The notes under the pieces were generated by a model. It ran no database searches and was not told the origin of the DNA. It worked only from the letters and a program-made list of their open reading frames with translations. From the NCBI GenBank assembly GCA_964624475.1, contig CAZUYC010000133.1, positions 13,069 to 77,068 on the forward strand: DNA of 64,000 nt. The letters are read 5' to 3'. Every line of letters starts with the position of its first letter. Position 1 is the stretch's first letter. Positions 1-9,653 of the stretch are shown here, one piece after another. Made by a program: the position numbers and the translations under genes. The DNA comes from CAZUYC01 sp964624475 (GTDB taxonomy: Bacteria > Myxococcota_A > UBA9160 > SMWR01).

Positions 1-1512
1 GGGCGCGCTGTCGACGTTCACCAGCATGCAGGCCTCGCTGCGCTCGCGCACCAGCGCGAGCTGCATGCGCGAGATGTTGACGCCCTCCTCCCCGAGCACC
101 GTACCCACGTGGCCGACCACGCCGGGTCGGTCGTGGTTGTGCAGCAGCAGCGTCGGACCCTCGGGGATCGCCTCGAGCATGAAGTCGTCGATGCGCACGA
201 TGCGCGGTTGTCGGCCGTGGAAGACGGCGCCGGCCACGAGGCGCTCGAGGCAGCCCGAGACCCGGGTCGTGATGGCGCTCGCGAAGTCCGAGGTGCGGCT
301 CGACTTCGACTCGATCACCTTGATGCCGCGCTCCCGGGCGATCACCGGCGCGTTCACCATGTTGACCTGGTCCGTGACGGACTCGAGCAGGCCGCGCAGC
401 ACCGCCACCGTCATCGGCGCCACCTCGAGCTCCGCCGCGTCGCCCGAGTACTCGACCTCGATCTGGTCGATCTGCCCCGGGCAGAGCTGCCCCTGGAAGC
501 GGCCGAGCTTGGTCGCGAGCTCGAGGTAGGGCCGCATGCGCCCGAGGGCCTCCTTCGAGATCGAGGGCACGTTGACCGCGTTGCCGATGATCCCCGCGAG
601 CAGGTAGTCGCGGACCTGCTCCGCGATGGCGATCGAGACGTTCACCTGCGCCTGCTCGGTCGAGGCGCCGAGGTGCGGCGTGCAGATCACGCGCTCGTGG
701 CCGAGCAGCGGGTGGTCCTTCGGCGGCGGCTCCTTCTCGAAGACGTCGAGCGCCGCGCCGCCGACCTGGCCCGACTCGAGCGCCTCGAGCAGCGCCCGCT
801 CGTCGACGATCCCGCCGCGCGCCGCGTTCACGATCAGCACGCCGCGCCGCATCTTCGCGAAGGCCTTGCGGTCGAGCAGCGCCGCGGTGTCCTTGGTCTT
901 CGGGACGTGGAGCGTGATCGCGTCGGCGCGCGCGAAGAGCTCGTCCTGGCCGACGAGCTCGACCTCGAGGTTCGGGATCGCGCCCTCGGCGAGGTAGGGA
1001 TCGTGAGCGATCACCTGCATCCCGAACCCCCGCGCGCGGTCCGCAACGATGCGTCCGATGCGCCCGAGCCCGATCACGCCGAGCGTGCGGTGGTAGAGCT
1101 CCATGCCGATGAAGCGGTTCTTCTCCCATTGGCCCTGCCGCATGCTGGCGGTGGCCTGCGGGATGTGGCGCGCGAGCGAGACGAGCAGCGCCACGGCGTG
1201 CTCGGCGGTGGTGATGTTGTTGCCGCCGGGCGTGTTCATCACGACGATGCCGCGCGCGGTCGCGGCCCGGACGTCGATGTTGTCGACGCCGATCCCCGCC
1301 CGGCCGATCACCTGGAGCTGCTTCGCCGCCGCGATCACGTCGGCCGTGACCTTGGTGGCGCTGCGGATCACGAGCCCGTCGACGTCGGCGATCGCGGCGA
1401 GCAGGTCGCCCGGGGCGAGCCCCGGCCGGTAGGCGACCTGCATCCCGCGCGCGCGCTCGAGGATCTCGAGGCCCGGGGGGGCGAGCTCGTCGCTGACGAG
1501 AACCTTCGGCAC
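1..1512 (-). CDS. serA: D-3-phosphoglycerate dehydrogenase (3' end cut by window edge)
   Basis: This enzyme oxidises 3-phosphoglycerate with NAD to 3-phosphohydroxypyruvate, the first step of serine synthesis in the cytoplasm. 504 codons are visible from a GTG start (MPKVLVSDELAPPGLEILER). The reading frame is still open at base 1, so roughly 20-25 residues are missing against the usual ~525-530. Visible signatures are the Rossmann motif VIGLGRIGRIVADRARGFGM near residue 145, the catalytic-region motifs NAARGGIVDE, DVFEKEPP and TPHLGAST, the intervening ASB domain, and a C-terminal ACT domain (HNHDRPGVVGTVG) that normally binds serine for feedback control. It is divergent from the P-type ATPase gene, with about 100 bp between. 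Identification is secure. Confidence 0.96.
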   Translation of the reverse strand, partial: MPKVLVSDELAPPGLEILERARGMQVAYRPGLAPGDLLAAIADVDGLVIRSATKVTADVIAAAKQLQVIGRAGIGVDNIDVRAATARGIVVMNTPGGNNITTAEHAVALLVSLARHIPQATASMRQGQWEKNRFIGMELYHRTLGVIGLGRIGRIVADRARGFGMQVIAHDPYLAEGAIPNLEVELVGQDELFARADAITLHVPKTKDTAALLDRKAFAKMRRGVLIVNAARGGIVDERALLEALESGQVGGAALDVFEKEPPPKDHPLLGHERVICTPHLGASTEQAQVNVSIAIAEQVRDYLLAGIIGNAVNVPSISKEALGRMRPYLELATKLGRFQGQLCPGQIDQIEVEYSGDAAELEVAPMTVAVLRGLLESVTDQVNMVNAPVIARERGIKVIESKSSRTSDFASAITTRVSGCLERLVAGAVFHGRQPRIVRIDDFMLEAIPEGPTLLLHNHDRPGVVGHVGTVLGEEGVNISRMQLALVRERSEACMLVNVDSAP

Positions 1513-1611
1513 GGGTCTCCGAGCTGCCGCCGGCGCGATCAGCGCGCTAACCGCCTGCCGGGCCTTGGGAAAGCAGATGGAGCCGGGGGAGTGTGCCGGA
1601 CCCTCGCGGGG

Positions 1612-3834
<2,223 letters not shown>

Positions 3835-3855
3835 CCGAGCGCGGGATCTCACGAA

Positions 3856-4404
3856 ATGGCCGCCCGGCCCGTCCGCAAAGAGATGTCTACTCGGCCTGGC
3901 TCCGGCTTGCCGCCGTTCGAGCGCGTCGTCGAGCTCTACGGGCCTGCCCTGCTGCGTTTCTGCGCCGCCCAGGCAGGGCCCGGGCGCGCCGACGACTGCT
4001 TCCAGGAGACGATGCTGGCGGCGCTGCGGGCCTATGGCGGGGTGCGCGACCCGCGGGCGATCCGTTCCTGGCTCTTCTCGATCGCCGTCCGCAAGGCGAT
4101 CGACCTCCACCGCGAGAAGGCACGGGCTCCGCAGCCCGCCCTGGACCTCGAGGCGTTGGCCGGCGCGGAGGAGCCGGTCCACCGCGACGAGGCGCTCTGG
4201 ACGCGGGTGTGCAAGCTGCCGGACAAGCAACGCCGGGCCGTGACGCTTCGCTATCTCGCGGGTCTCTCCCACAAGGAGATCGCCCAGATCATGAAGACCA
4301 CGGACGCGGCGGCCCGGCGCAACGTCTTCGAAGGCCTGGCGCGACTGCGAAAGGAGGTGCGTCGATCTCACACGAGCGGCCTGCGGGCCGTCCAAGAGAC
4401 ATGA
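3856..4404 (+). CDS. ECF-like sigma-70 family RNA polymerase sigma factor
   Basis: A 182-residue sigma factor with only regions 2 and 4, as in extracytoplasmic-function sigmas. Region 2 is seen around residues 20-75 (DDCFQETMLAALRAYGG, then IRSWLFSIAVRKAIDLHRE), and region 4 as a C-terminal helix-turn-helix (LPDKQRRAVTLRYLAGLSHK, EIAQIMKTTDAAARRNVFEG). It probably directs RNA polymerase to a small stress regulon. Its stop overlaps the start of the next gene by 4 bases (ATGA), the position usually held by an anti-sigma factor. Here the partner is an alkylguanine-DNA alkyltransferase. The gene lies 21 bp after the copper-pump gene. The ECF group cannot be assigned by eye. Confidence 0.9.
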   Translation: MAARPVRKEMSTRPGSGLPPFERVVELYGPALLRFCAAQAGPGRADDCFQETMLAALRAYGGVRDPRAIRSWLFSIAVRKAIDLHREKARAPQPALDLEALAGAEEPVHRDEALWTRVCKLPDKQRRAVTLRYLAGLSHKEIAQIMKTTDAAARRNVFEGLARLRKEVRRSHTSGLRAVQET

Positions 4405-5033
4405 CCCGCGAGCATCCCGAAGACCTGAAGTCCCTCGAGAAACGGCTCCGCGCGCCCCCGGGGCCCGGCGCGGCCGCCTGGGCCCGGATGCGCCGGGAGC
4501 TGGCCGAGCGGGCGAGCGCGGCCGGGCTCGTCGACGTCGCGTTCGAGCGCCACGACTCGCCGCTCGGGTCGATCGTGCTCGGCGCGACGGTGAAGGGGCT
4601 GGTGCGCGTGGGACTTCCCGCCGAGAGCGAGGACGCCGTGCTGGCGGAGCTGGCCGAACGGATCTCTCCGAGGGTGCTGGGCTCCTCGCGGGAGTCCGTG
4701 ACGCGCGCGCGCCGTCAGCTCGACGAGTACTTCCAGGGGCACCGGCGGCGCTTCGGCGTTCCGCTCGATTGGCAGCTCAGCAGCGGATTCCGGCGCGAGG
4801 TCCTGCGTGCCACCGCGCGGATTCCGTACGGCCGGACGGCCTCGTATGGCGAGGTAGCGACCCGGGCCGGTAGTCCCGCCGCCTTCCGCGCGGCCGGCAG
4901 CGCCCTCGCGACGAATCCCCTGCCGATCCTCGTCCCCTGCCACCGCGTGCTGCCCGCGAGCGGTAGGCTCGGCGGCTACCGCGGCGGCGCCGAGGCCAAG
5001 GCGTTGCTGCTCGGCCTCGAGGGCGCAGCCTGA
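4401..5033 (+). CDS. ogt: Methylated-DNA-[protein]-cysteine S-methyltransferase with N-terminal extension
   Basis: A suicide repair protein that moves the alkyl group from O6-alkylguanine to its own cysteine. The active-site motif PCHRV is present with C180, preceded by the DNA-binding helix region (IPYGRTASYGEVATRAGSP, the AxRAxG-like helix). At 210 residues it is longer than the ~165-175 of typical Ogt. Residues 1 to about 42 form an extra charged helical segment (SLEKRLRAPPGPGAAAWARM) before the family's N-terminal subdomain (FERHDSPLGSIVLGATVKGL). The ATG overlaps the sigma-factor stop as ATGA, giving strong translational coupling. The position suggests, but does not prove, that this protein or its extension modulates the sigma factor. 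Confidence 0.93.
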   Translation: MTREHPEDLKSLEKRLRAPPGPGAAAWARMRRELAERASAAGLVDVAFERHDSPLGSIVLGATVKGLVRVGLPAESEDAVLAELAERISPRVLGSSRESVTRARRQLDEYFQGHRRRFGVPLDWQLSSGFRREVLRATARIPYGRTASYGEVATRAGSPAAFRAAGSALATNPLPILVPCHRVLPASGRLGGYRGGAEAKALLLGLEGAA

Positions 5034-5060
5034 ATCGCCCCGTGTGAGTCGGAGGGGAAC

Positions 5061-6470
5061 ATGACTGGGACTTCGGCGCCGTCGAAGGGTTGCCTCCTGA
5101 TCTGTGCCGCGCTTTCGTTGGCACCGGGCATGGCTGGCTGCAAAACCGTGGCGGATCGCATCGACGATTCTGTCCGCACCGAGATGGAACGGCAAGGAAT
5201 CCCCGGCGTCGCGATCGCCGTGGCGAGGAACGGGGAGGTCCTCAAGGCCGCCGGCTACGGCCTGGCCAACCTCGAGCACCGTGTTCCCGTGCGTGCCGAG
5301 ACGATCTTCCAGTCCGGCTCGCTCGGCAAGCAGTTCACGGCCGCGGCGGTCATGCTGTTGGTCGAAGACGGCAAGATCGCCCTCTCCGACGCGGTCGCGA
5401 AGTACCTGCCCGACGCACCGGCGAGCTGGCGAGCCATCACCGTGTACCACCTCCTCACGCACACCTCGGGAATTCCCGATTACACGACGGCGACGCTCGA
5501 TCTGCGTCGCGACCGTACCGAGGACGAGCTGGCTCGACTCGCCTTTGGACTCGAGCTCGAGTTTCCGGCGGGAGCGCGCTGGAACTACAGCAACACGGGC
5601 TACCTGCTGCTCGGCATCGTCATCCGCAAGACCTCGGGGCGGTTCTACGCCGACCTCCTGCGCGAGCGCGTCTTCGACCCGCTCGGAATGAAGACGGCGC
5701 GAGTCATCAGCGAAGAGGACATCGTGCCGAACCGGGCAGCGGGCTATCGGCTCGTGAACGGCGAAGTGAAGAACCAGGAGTGGGTTGCGCCCCAGCTCAA
5801 CACGACCGCGGACGGAGCGCTCTACCTCTCCGTGCTCGATCTCGTCGCCTGGGACGAGGGCCTGTCGGCCAGGGCGATCTTGAAGCCCGAGAGCTGGGCG
5901 AGGGTCTTCGAACCCGCCCGGCTGAACAGCGGGAAGACGTTCCCGTACGGATTCGGTTGGAGCCTCGATGAGGTGGCTGGGCAGAAGGTCCATCGACACG
6001 GCGGTGCCTGGCAGGGATTCAGGAGCTTCATCGCGCGCTACCTCGGCGACGGCCTGACGGTCGTGGTTCTGGCCAACCTGGCCGAGGCCGACGTGGATCG
6101 GCTCGTCGAGGCGATCGCGGCCATCATGAACCCCGAGTGGGCGGTGCCCGAGCCCACGGCCATTCCGGACCGCGAACCGCAGGTCACGGCTCGTCTCGAG
6201 GGCCTGCTCAGGGCGGCGGCCGGGAGACGGCTCGTTCGCGAGGAGTTTGCGTACGTCCGGGCCGGGTTCTTCCCGGAAGCCGCGCAGGAGTATGCCGAGT
6301 TGCTGCGCGATCTGGGCGAACCCACGCGCGTCGATCTGGTCGAGCGCCGCGAGCTCGGCGACGACCGCATCTACGAATACGAGGTCGCGTTCGGGGAGAA
6401 GAAGGTCCGCGCCACGCTCGGCCTCGCGCCGGATGACAAGATCTCGATGCTCGAGATTCGGCCGCACTGA
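5061..6470 (+). CDS. Secreted serine hydrolase, class C beta-lactamase-like family, lipoprotein
   Basis: A 469-residue member of the beta-lactamase class C / penicillin-binding-protein-like esterase family. The N-terminus has a hydrophobic segment ending in GMAGC, a lipobox, so it is probably a lipid-anchored periplasmic or outer-membrane protein. The catalytic S-x-x-K is S87-L-G-K90 (in QSGSLGKQF) and the Y-x-N motif is YSN at Y176. A C-terminal HGG (RHGGAWQGF) takes the KTG position. A further ~100 residues after the core (from about residue 360) resemble the extra domain of EstB-like or D-aminopeptidase-like members. Substrate cannot be told from sequence: peptidoglycan, esters and beta-lactams are all possible. 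It follows the ogt gene by 27 bp in the same direction. Confidence 0.88.
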   Translation: MTGTSAPSKGCLLICAALSLAPGMAGCKTVADRIDDSVRTEMERQGIPGVAIAVARNGEVLKAAGYGLANLEHRVPVRAETIFQSGSLGKQFTAAAVMLLVEDGKIALSDAVAKYLPDAPASWRAITVYHLLTHTSGIPDYTTATLDLRRDRTEDELARLAFGLELEFPAGARWNYSNTGYLLLGIVIRKTSGRFYADLLRERVFDPLGMKTARVISEEDIVPNRAAGYRLVNGEVKNQEWVAPQLNTTADGALYLSVLDLVAWDEGLSARAILKPESWARVFEPARLNSGKTFPYGFGWSLDEVAGQKVHRHGGAWQGFRSFIARYLGDGLTVVVLANLAEADVDRLVEAIAAIMNPEWAVPEPTAIPDREPQVTARLEGLLRAAAGRRLVREEFAYVRAGFFPEAAQEYAELLRDLGEPTRVDLVERRELGDDRIYEYEVAFGEKKVRATLGLAPDDKISMLEIRPH

Positions 6471-6489
6471 TGCCCGATCGCCGGGGGAC

Positions 6490-6501
6490 GGACGATCGTC
6501 C
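6490..6501. terminator. Small perfect palindrome after the serine hydrolase gene
   Basis: GGACGATCGTCC is a perfect 12-base palindrome 20 bp after the stop, in a 127-bp gap before aroA. It could be the stem of a weak terminator or a protein-binding site. There is no T-run, so the terminator reading is weak. Confidence 0.25.
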
Positions 6502-6597
6502 TCGGCCGCGGGGGTCGATCGTCTCCGCGGGGCAGGAGCGGGCGTGGACGTCGACCCGGGGGGTTGCGCGCTAGCCTCGGGCCCGGTGAGCCCTGCC

Positions 6598-7881
6598 ATG
6601 GCGAACGCCCTCCCCGACCCGCTCCCGATCCGACCCCGCGGCGCCCTCGCGGCCGCGGTCGTCGTGCCGGGCTCGAAGAGCCTCACGAACCGGGCGCTCG
6701 TCGCCGCGGCGCTCGCGAGCGGCGAGAGCCGCCTCGAAGGGGGCCTGCGCAGCGACGACACGGCCGTGATGATCGAGGCGCTGCGGGCGCTCGGCTGCCG
6801 GATCGACCTCGGAGGCGACGCGTGGCGCGTCCTCGGGCTCGCCGGCAAGCTCGCGAGCCCCGGGGCAGCGCTCCACGCCGGCAACTCCGGCACGACCGCG
6901 CGCTTCCTCACCGCGGCCGCGACGCTCGCGGACGGGCCGGTCGTGATCGACGGAAGCCCCCGCATGCGCGAGCGGCCGATCCAGGACCTCGTCGACGCGC
7001 TCGCGCAGCTCGGCGCGCGCGTGCGCGTGCTGGGGCACGCCGGATGCCCCCCAGTCCGCGCCGAGGGCGGGGGGCTCCCGGGCGGACGCGCCGCGATCGA
7101 CGCGAGCCGCTCGAGCCAGTACGTCTCGGCGGTGCTCCTCGCCGCCCCCTACGCGCCGGCCGGCGTCGAGCTCGCCTTCCGCGACGGGAAGCTCGTCTCG
7201 CGCCCCTACGTGGATCTCACCCTCGAGCTCATGCGGGCCTTCGGAGCCGCCGCCGGCTGGAGCGCGGACGGAGGGCTCCGCGTCGAGCCCGGCCACCCCT
7301 ATCGGGGGCGCGCCTACGCGATCGAGCCAGATGCCTCGGCCGCCGTCTATCCGCTCTGCGCCGCCGCCATCGCGGGCGGCCGAGTGCGCGTCACCGGGCT
7401 TCCGGCCGACTCCCTCCAGGCGGACCTGCGGCTCCTCCCGATCCTCGAGCGCATGGGCTGCCGCGTCGCGCGCGGGCCGGAGGGCCTCGAGGTCGGCGGC
7501 CCGGCGGGCCGCCTGCGCGGCGTCGACGTCGACATGAACGCCCTCCCGGACGCCGCGCTGGCCCTCGCCGTAGTGGCGCTCTTCGCCGAGGGCCCGACCC
7601 GGATCCGCAACGTGGCGAACCTCCGGATCAAGGAGACGGACCGCCTGGAGGCCCTCGAGCAGGAGCTTCGAAAGCTCGGCGCAAGCGCCTGCGCGGGCAG
7701 CGATTTCCTGGAGGTCGTCCCGGGCCCGCCACGGCCCGCCGCGATCGAAACCTACGGGGACCACCGGATGGCGATGGCCTTCGCGCTCGCGGGGCTGCGC
7801 ATCCCGGGCGTCGCGATCCGCGACCCCGGCTGCGTCGCGAAGACCTGGCCGGGGTACTTTTCGATGCTGGAGGCGCTGTAG
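6598..7881 (+). CDS. aroA: 3-phosphoshikimate 1-carboxyvinyltransferase (EPSP synthase)
   Basis: Catalyses the sixth step of the shikimate pathway, joining PEP to shikimate-3-phosphate. It is 427 residues, the usual size. Substrate-binding signatures are VVPGSKSLTNRALVAAALA at the N-terminus, HAGNSGTTARFLTAAA, and near the C-terminus NLRIKETDRLEALEQELRKL and YGDHRMAMAFALAGL. The SKS-NR, GNSGT and RIKETDR pattern is diagnostic. ATG 6598 is chosen; an in-frame GTG at 6586 would add four residues. The other aro genes are not nearby. The upstream gap holds a small palindrome, and the next gene on the other strand ends 6 bp beyond the stop. Confidence 0.97.
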   Translation: MANALPDPLPIRPRGALAAAVVVPGSKSLTNRALVAAALASGESRLEGGLRSDDTAVMIEALRALGCRIDLGGDAWRVLGLAGKLASPGAALHAGNSGTTARFLTAAATLADGPVVIDGSPRMRERPIQDLVDALAQLGARVRVLGHAGCPPVRAEGGGLPGGRAAIDASRSSQYVSAVLLAAPYAPAGVELAFRDGKLVSRPYVDLTLELMRAFGAAAGWSADGGLRVEPGHPYRGRAYAIEPDASAAVYPLCAAAIAGGRVRVTGLPADSLQADLRLLPILERMGCRVARGPEGLEVGGPAGRLRGVDVDMNALPDAALALAVVALFAEGPTRIRNVANLRIKETDRLEALEQELRKLGASACAGSDFLEVVPGPPRPAAIETYGDHRMAMAFALAGLRIPGVAIRDPGCVAKTWPGYFSMLEAL

Positions 7882-7887
7882 GTCGCG

Positions 7888-8127
7888 TCACTCGCCGTTG
7901 CGGGTGGAGCGGAGCTCCTTCGGCTTTCGCGCGCGGTAGAAGCGCCGCGGGCGATGGTAGAGCCAGTCCTCGGGCACGGCGGGCGGCCGCGGCTCGACGA
8001 GGATGCGTCCCTGGACGCAGGCGGTGCTGCAATACCACTGGTCGGCGACCTTCTGCGACGCGAGGCCGAGCTTCTCGCGGCAGCGCGCGCAGGAGCCGCC
8101 CCCGTCGGCCGGGCGATGGTCGAGCAT
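7888..8127 (-). CDS. Small zinc-ribbon-like protein, function unknown
   Basis: A 79-residue protein with CARC near residue 13 and CSTAC near residue 33, a Cys4-type pattern typical of a treble-clef or zinc-ribbon fold. A basic, aromatic C-terminal tail follows (WLYHRPRRFYRARKPKEL). It is packed tail-to-tail against aroA (6 bp gap) and diverges from the ABC ATPase gene (15 bp between starts), which supports it being a real gene. I recognise no family. DNA, RNA or protein binding are all possible. Confidence 0.62.
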   Translation of the reverse strand: MLDHRPADGGGSCARCREKLGLASQKVADQWYCSTACVQGRILVEPRPPAVPEDWLYHRPRRFYRARKPKELRSTRNGE

Positions 8128-8142
8128 GGAGTGGGCAGGTTA

Positions 8143-8865
8143 ATGGAGATCGTGGCGCGCGGCCTCTGCCGGCACTTCGGCCCGCACCGGGCGCTCGACG
8201 GCCTCGACCTCGACATCCCCGCCGGCTCGACCTATGGCCTGCTCGGCGCGAACGGGGCCGGCAAGACGACCTTCCTCCGCCTCGTGGCCGGCACCCTGCT
8301 ACCGACCTCCGGCACGCTCCGCGTGGGGGGCCTCTCGCCGGCCGAAGAGCCGGCCCGCGTGCAGGCGCGCCTCGGCTACGTGATGGAGACGAGCCGCCTC
8401 TACCCCGAGCTGCGGGTGCGGGGCTTCCTGCGCTTCCTCGCCGCCGCGCGCGGGCTCGCCGGCTCCGCGCGCGAGGCGGCGGTCGAGCGCGCGCTCGAGC
8501 GCTTCGAGCTCGGCGCGGTCGCGAAGCGCCTGGTCGGGAACCTCTCGAAGGGCTTCCAGCAGCGCGTCTCGCTGGCGCAGGCCTTCCTCCACGACCCGCC
8601 GCTCGTGATCGTGGACGAGCCGACCGGGGGCCTCGATCCGTTCCAGCGGCGCGAGGTGCAGGAGCGGCTGCGCGCGCTGCGCGGCGCGCGCACGGTCCTG
8701 CTCTGCACCCACGATCTCGAGGAGGCGCGCGCGCTCTGCGAGCGCGTGGCCGTGCTCGACGCGGGCCGGGTCGTGGCGGAGGGGCCGACCGAGTCGGTGC
8801 TCGGCAGCGGCGACCCGCTCGCGCTCTTCGCGGGCGCCGGGCGGGCGCCCGAGGCCCGCGCTTGA
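8143..8865 (+). CDS. ABC transporter ATP-binding protein (GldA/NosF-like)
   Basis: A 240-residue ATPase subunit. Walker A is GANGAGKTTF, the Q-loop region follows (LGYVMETSRLYPELRV), the signature is NLSKGFQQRVSLAQAF, Walker B/D-loop is LVIVDEPTGGLDP, and the switch histidine is in CTHDLEEA. ATG 8143 is preferred over ATG 8116, which would extend almost to the divergent zinc-ribbon gene. Its end overlaps the permease start by 4 bases (TTGA). With the next two genes it forms an ATPase-permease-GldG set. In Bacteroidetes the equivalent GldA/F/G proteins are linked to gliding. Elsewhere such sets occur in non-gliding bacteria and their cargo is unknown. Confidence 0.93.
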   Translation: MEIVARGLCRHFGPHRALDGLDLDIPAGSTYGLLGANGAGKTTFLRLVAGTLLPTSGTLRVGGLSPAEEPARVQARLGYVMETSRLYPELRVRGFLRFLAAARGLAGSAREAAVERALERFELGAVAKRLVGNLSKGFQQRVSLAQAFLHDPPLVIVDEPTGGLDPFQRREVQERLRALRGARTVLLCTHDLEEARALCERVAVLDAGRVVAEGPTESVLGSGDPLALFAGAGRAPEARA

Positions 8866-9653
8866 CGAGGTTCGCCGCGCTCTGCCGCAAGGAGCTCGCG
8901 AGCCTCTTCGGGACGCCGACCGCCTACCTCGCGCTCACGATGGTCGCCCTCGTGACGGCGCTGATCTTCTTCGACCACCTGCGCCTCTACAACCAGATCC
9001 TCTTCGTCTATGCGACCTCGACGATGGGCGGCTTCGACAGCGACGTGATCCCGGACCACGTGAACCTCTGGAACAACGTCTTCGCTCCGGTTCTCGAGAA
9101 CCTCGGGCTGACGCTCATGGCGGCGGTCCCGCTCGTGACCATGCGCGCCTTCGCCGAGGAGCGCGCGCGCGGCACCGACGAGCTCCTGCTCGGCGCGGGG
9201 CTCACCCCGGGCCTCGTCGTGCTCGGGAAGTTCACGGTCGCCTTCGGCTTCGTGGCGCTGCTGATGGCGGTGAGCTTCGTCTATCCCTGCACGGCGATTG
9301 CGCAGGGCGGGATCGGCCTCGAGCACCTCGCCGCGACCTTCACGGGGCTGCTGCTGCACGGGATCGCCCTCGCCTCGATCGGGCTCGCCTGCTCGGCCTG
9401 GACGCAGAGCCAGCTCGTCGCCGCCGTCTCCGCCTGGGCCGCGGCCTTCCTGCTCTGGGACTTCTCCTGGGCCAACGCCTTCGTGAGCGAGGGCGTCGCG
9501 GCCTTCCTGGAGAAGATCGCGCTGCACCCGCGCTACGGGAGCTTCGCCGAGGGCGTGGTCGCGCTCGAGAACCTCGTCTACTTCGCGGGCGTCGCGCTGG
9601 TGGCGATGGCGCTCGCGCGCTTCTCCTTCGACCTGCGCCGGGTGGGATCGTGA
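8862..9653 (+). CDS. ABC-2 type permease subunit (GldF-like)
   Basis: A 263-residue membrane protein with about six hydrophobic segments, starting LTRFAALCRKELASLFGTP, the standard opening of ABC-2 permeases. The loop motif MRAFAEERARGTDELLLGAG matches the gating-helix region conserved in this family. The start is TTG, overlapping the ATPase stop as TTGA, and the end overlaps the next gene by 4 bases (GTGA). The three subunits are therefore translationally coupled. Cargo unknown. Confidence 0.9.
   Translation: MTRFAALCRKELASLFGTPTAYLALTMVALVTALIFFDHLRLYNQILFVYATSTMGGFDSDVIPDHVNLWNNVFAPVLENLGLTLMAAVPLVTMRAFAEERARGTDELLLGAGLTPGLVVLGKFTVAFGFVALLMAVSFVYPCTAIAQGGIGLEHLAATFTGLLLHGIALASIGLACSAWTQSQLVAAVSAWAAAFLLWDFSWANAFVSEGVAAFLEKIALHPRYGSFAEGVVALENLVYFAGVALVAMALARFSFDLRRVGS

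Noticed and set aside
109..1611. A long open plus-strand frame through the serA region, continuous with the P-ATPase frame
   Set aside because: It is antisense to serA, which has all family motifs. The upstream part has a low-complexity HDARL/RRRD-type composition typical of GC-rich shadow frames.
4368..6965. An 865-codon minus-strand open frame over ogt and the serine hydrolase
   Set aside because: Shadow frame; both sense genes carry complete catalytic motifs.
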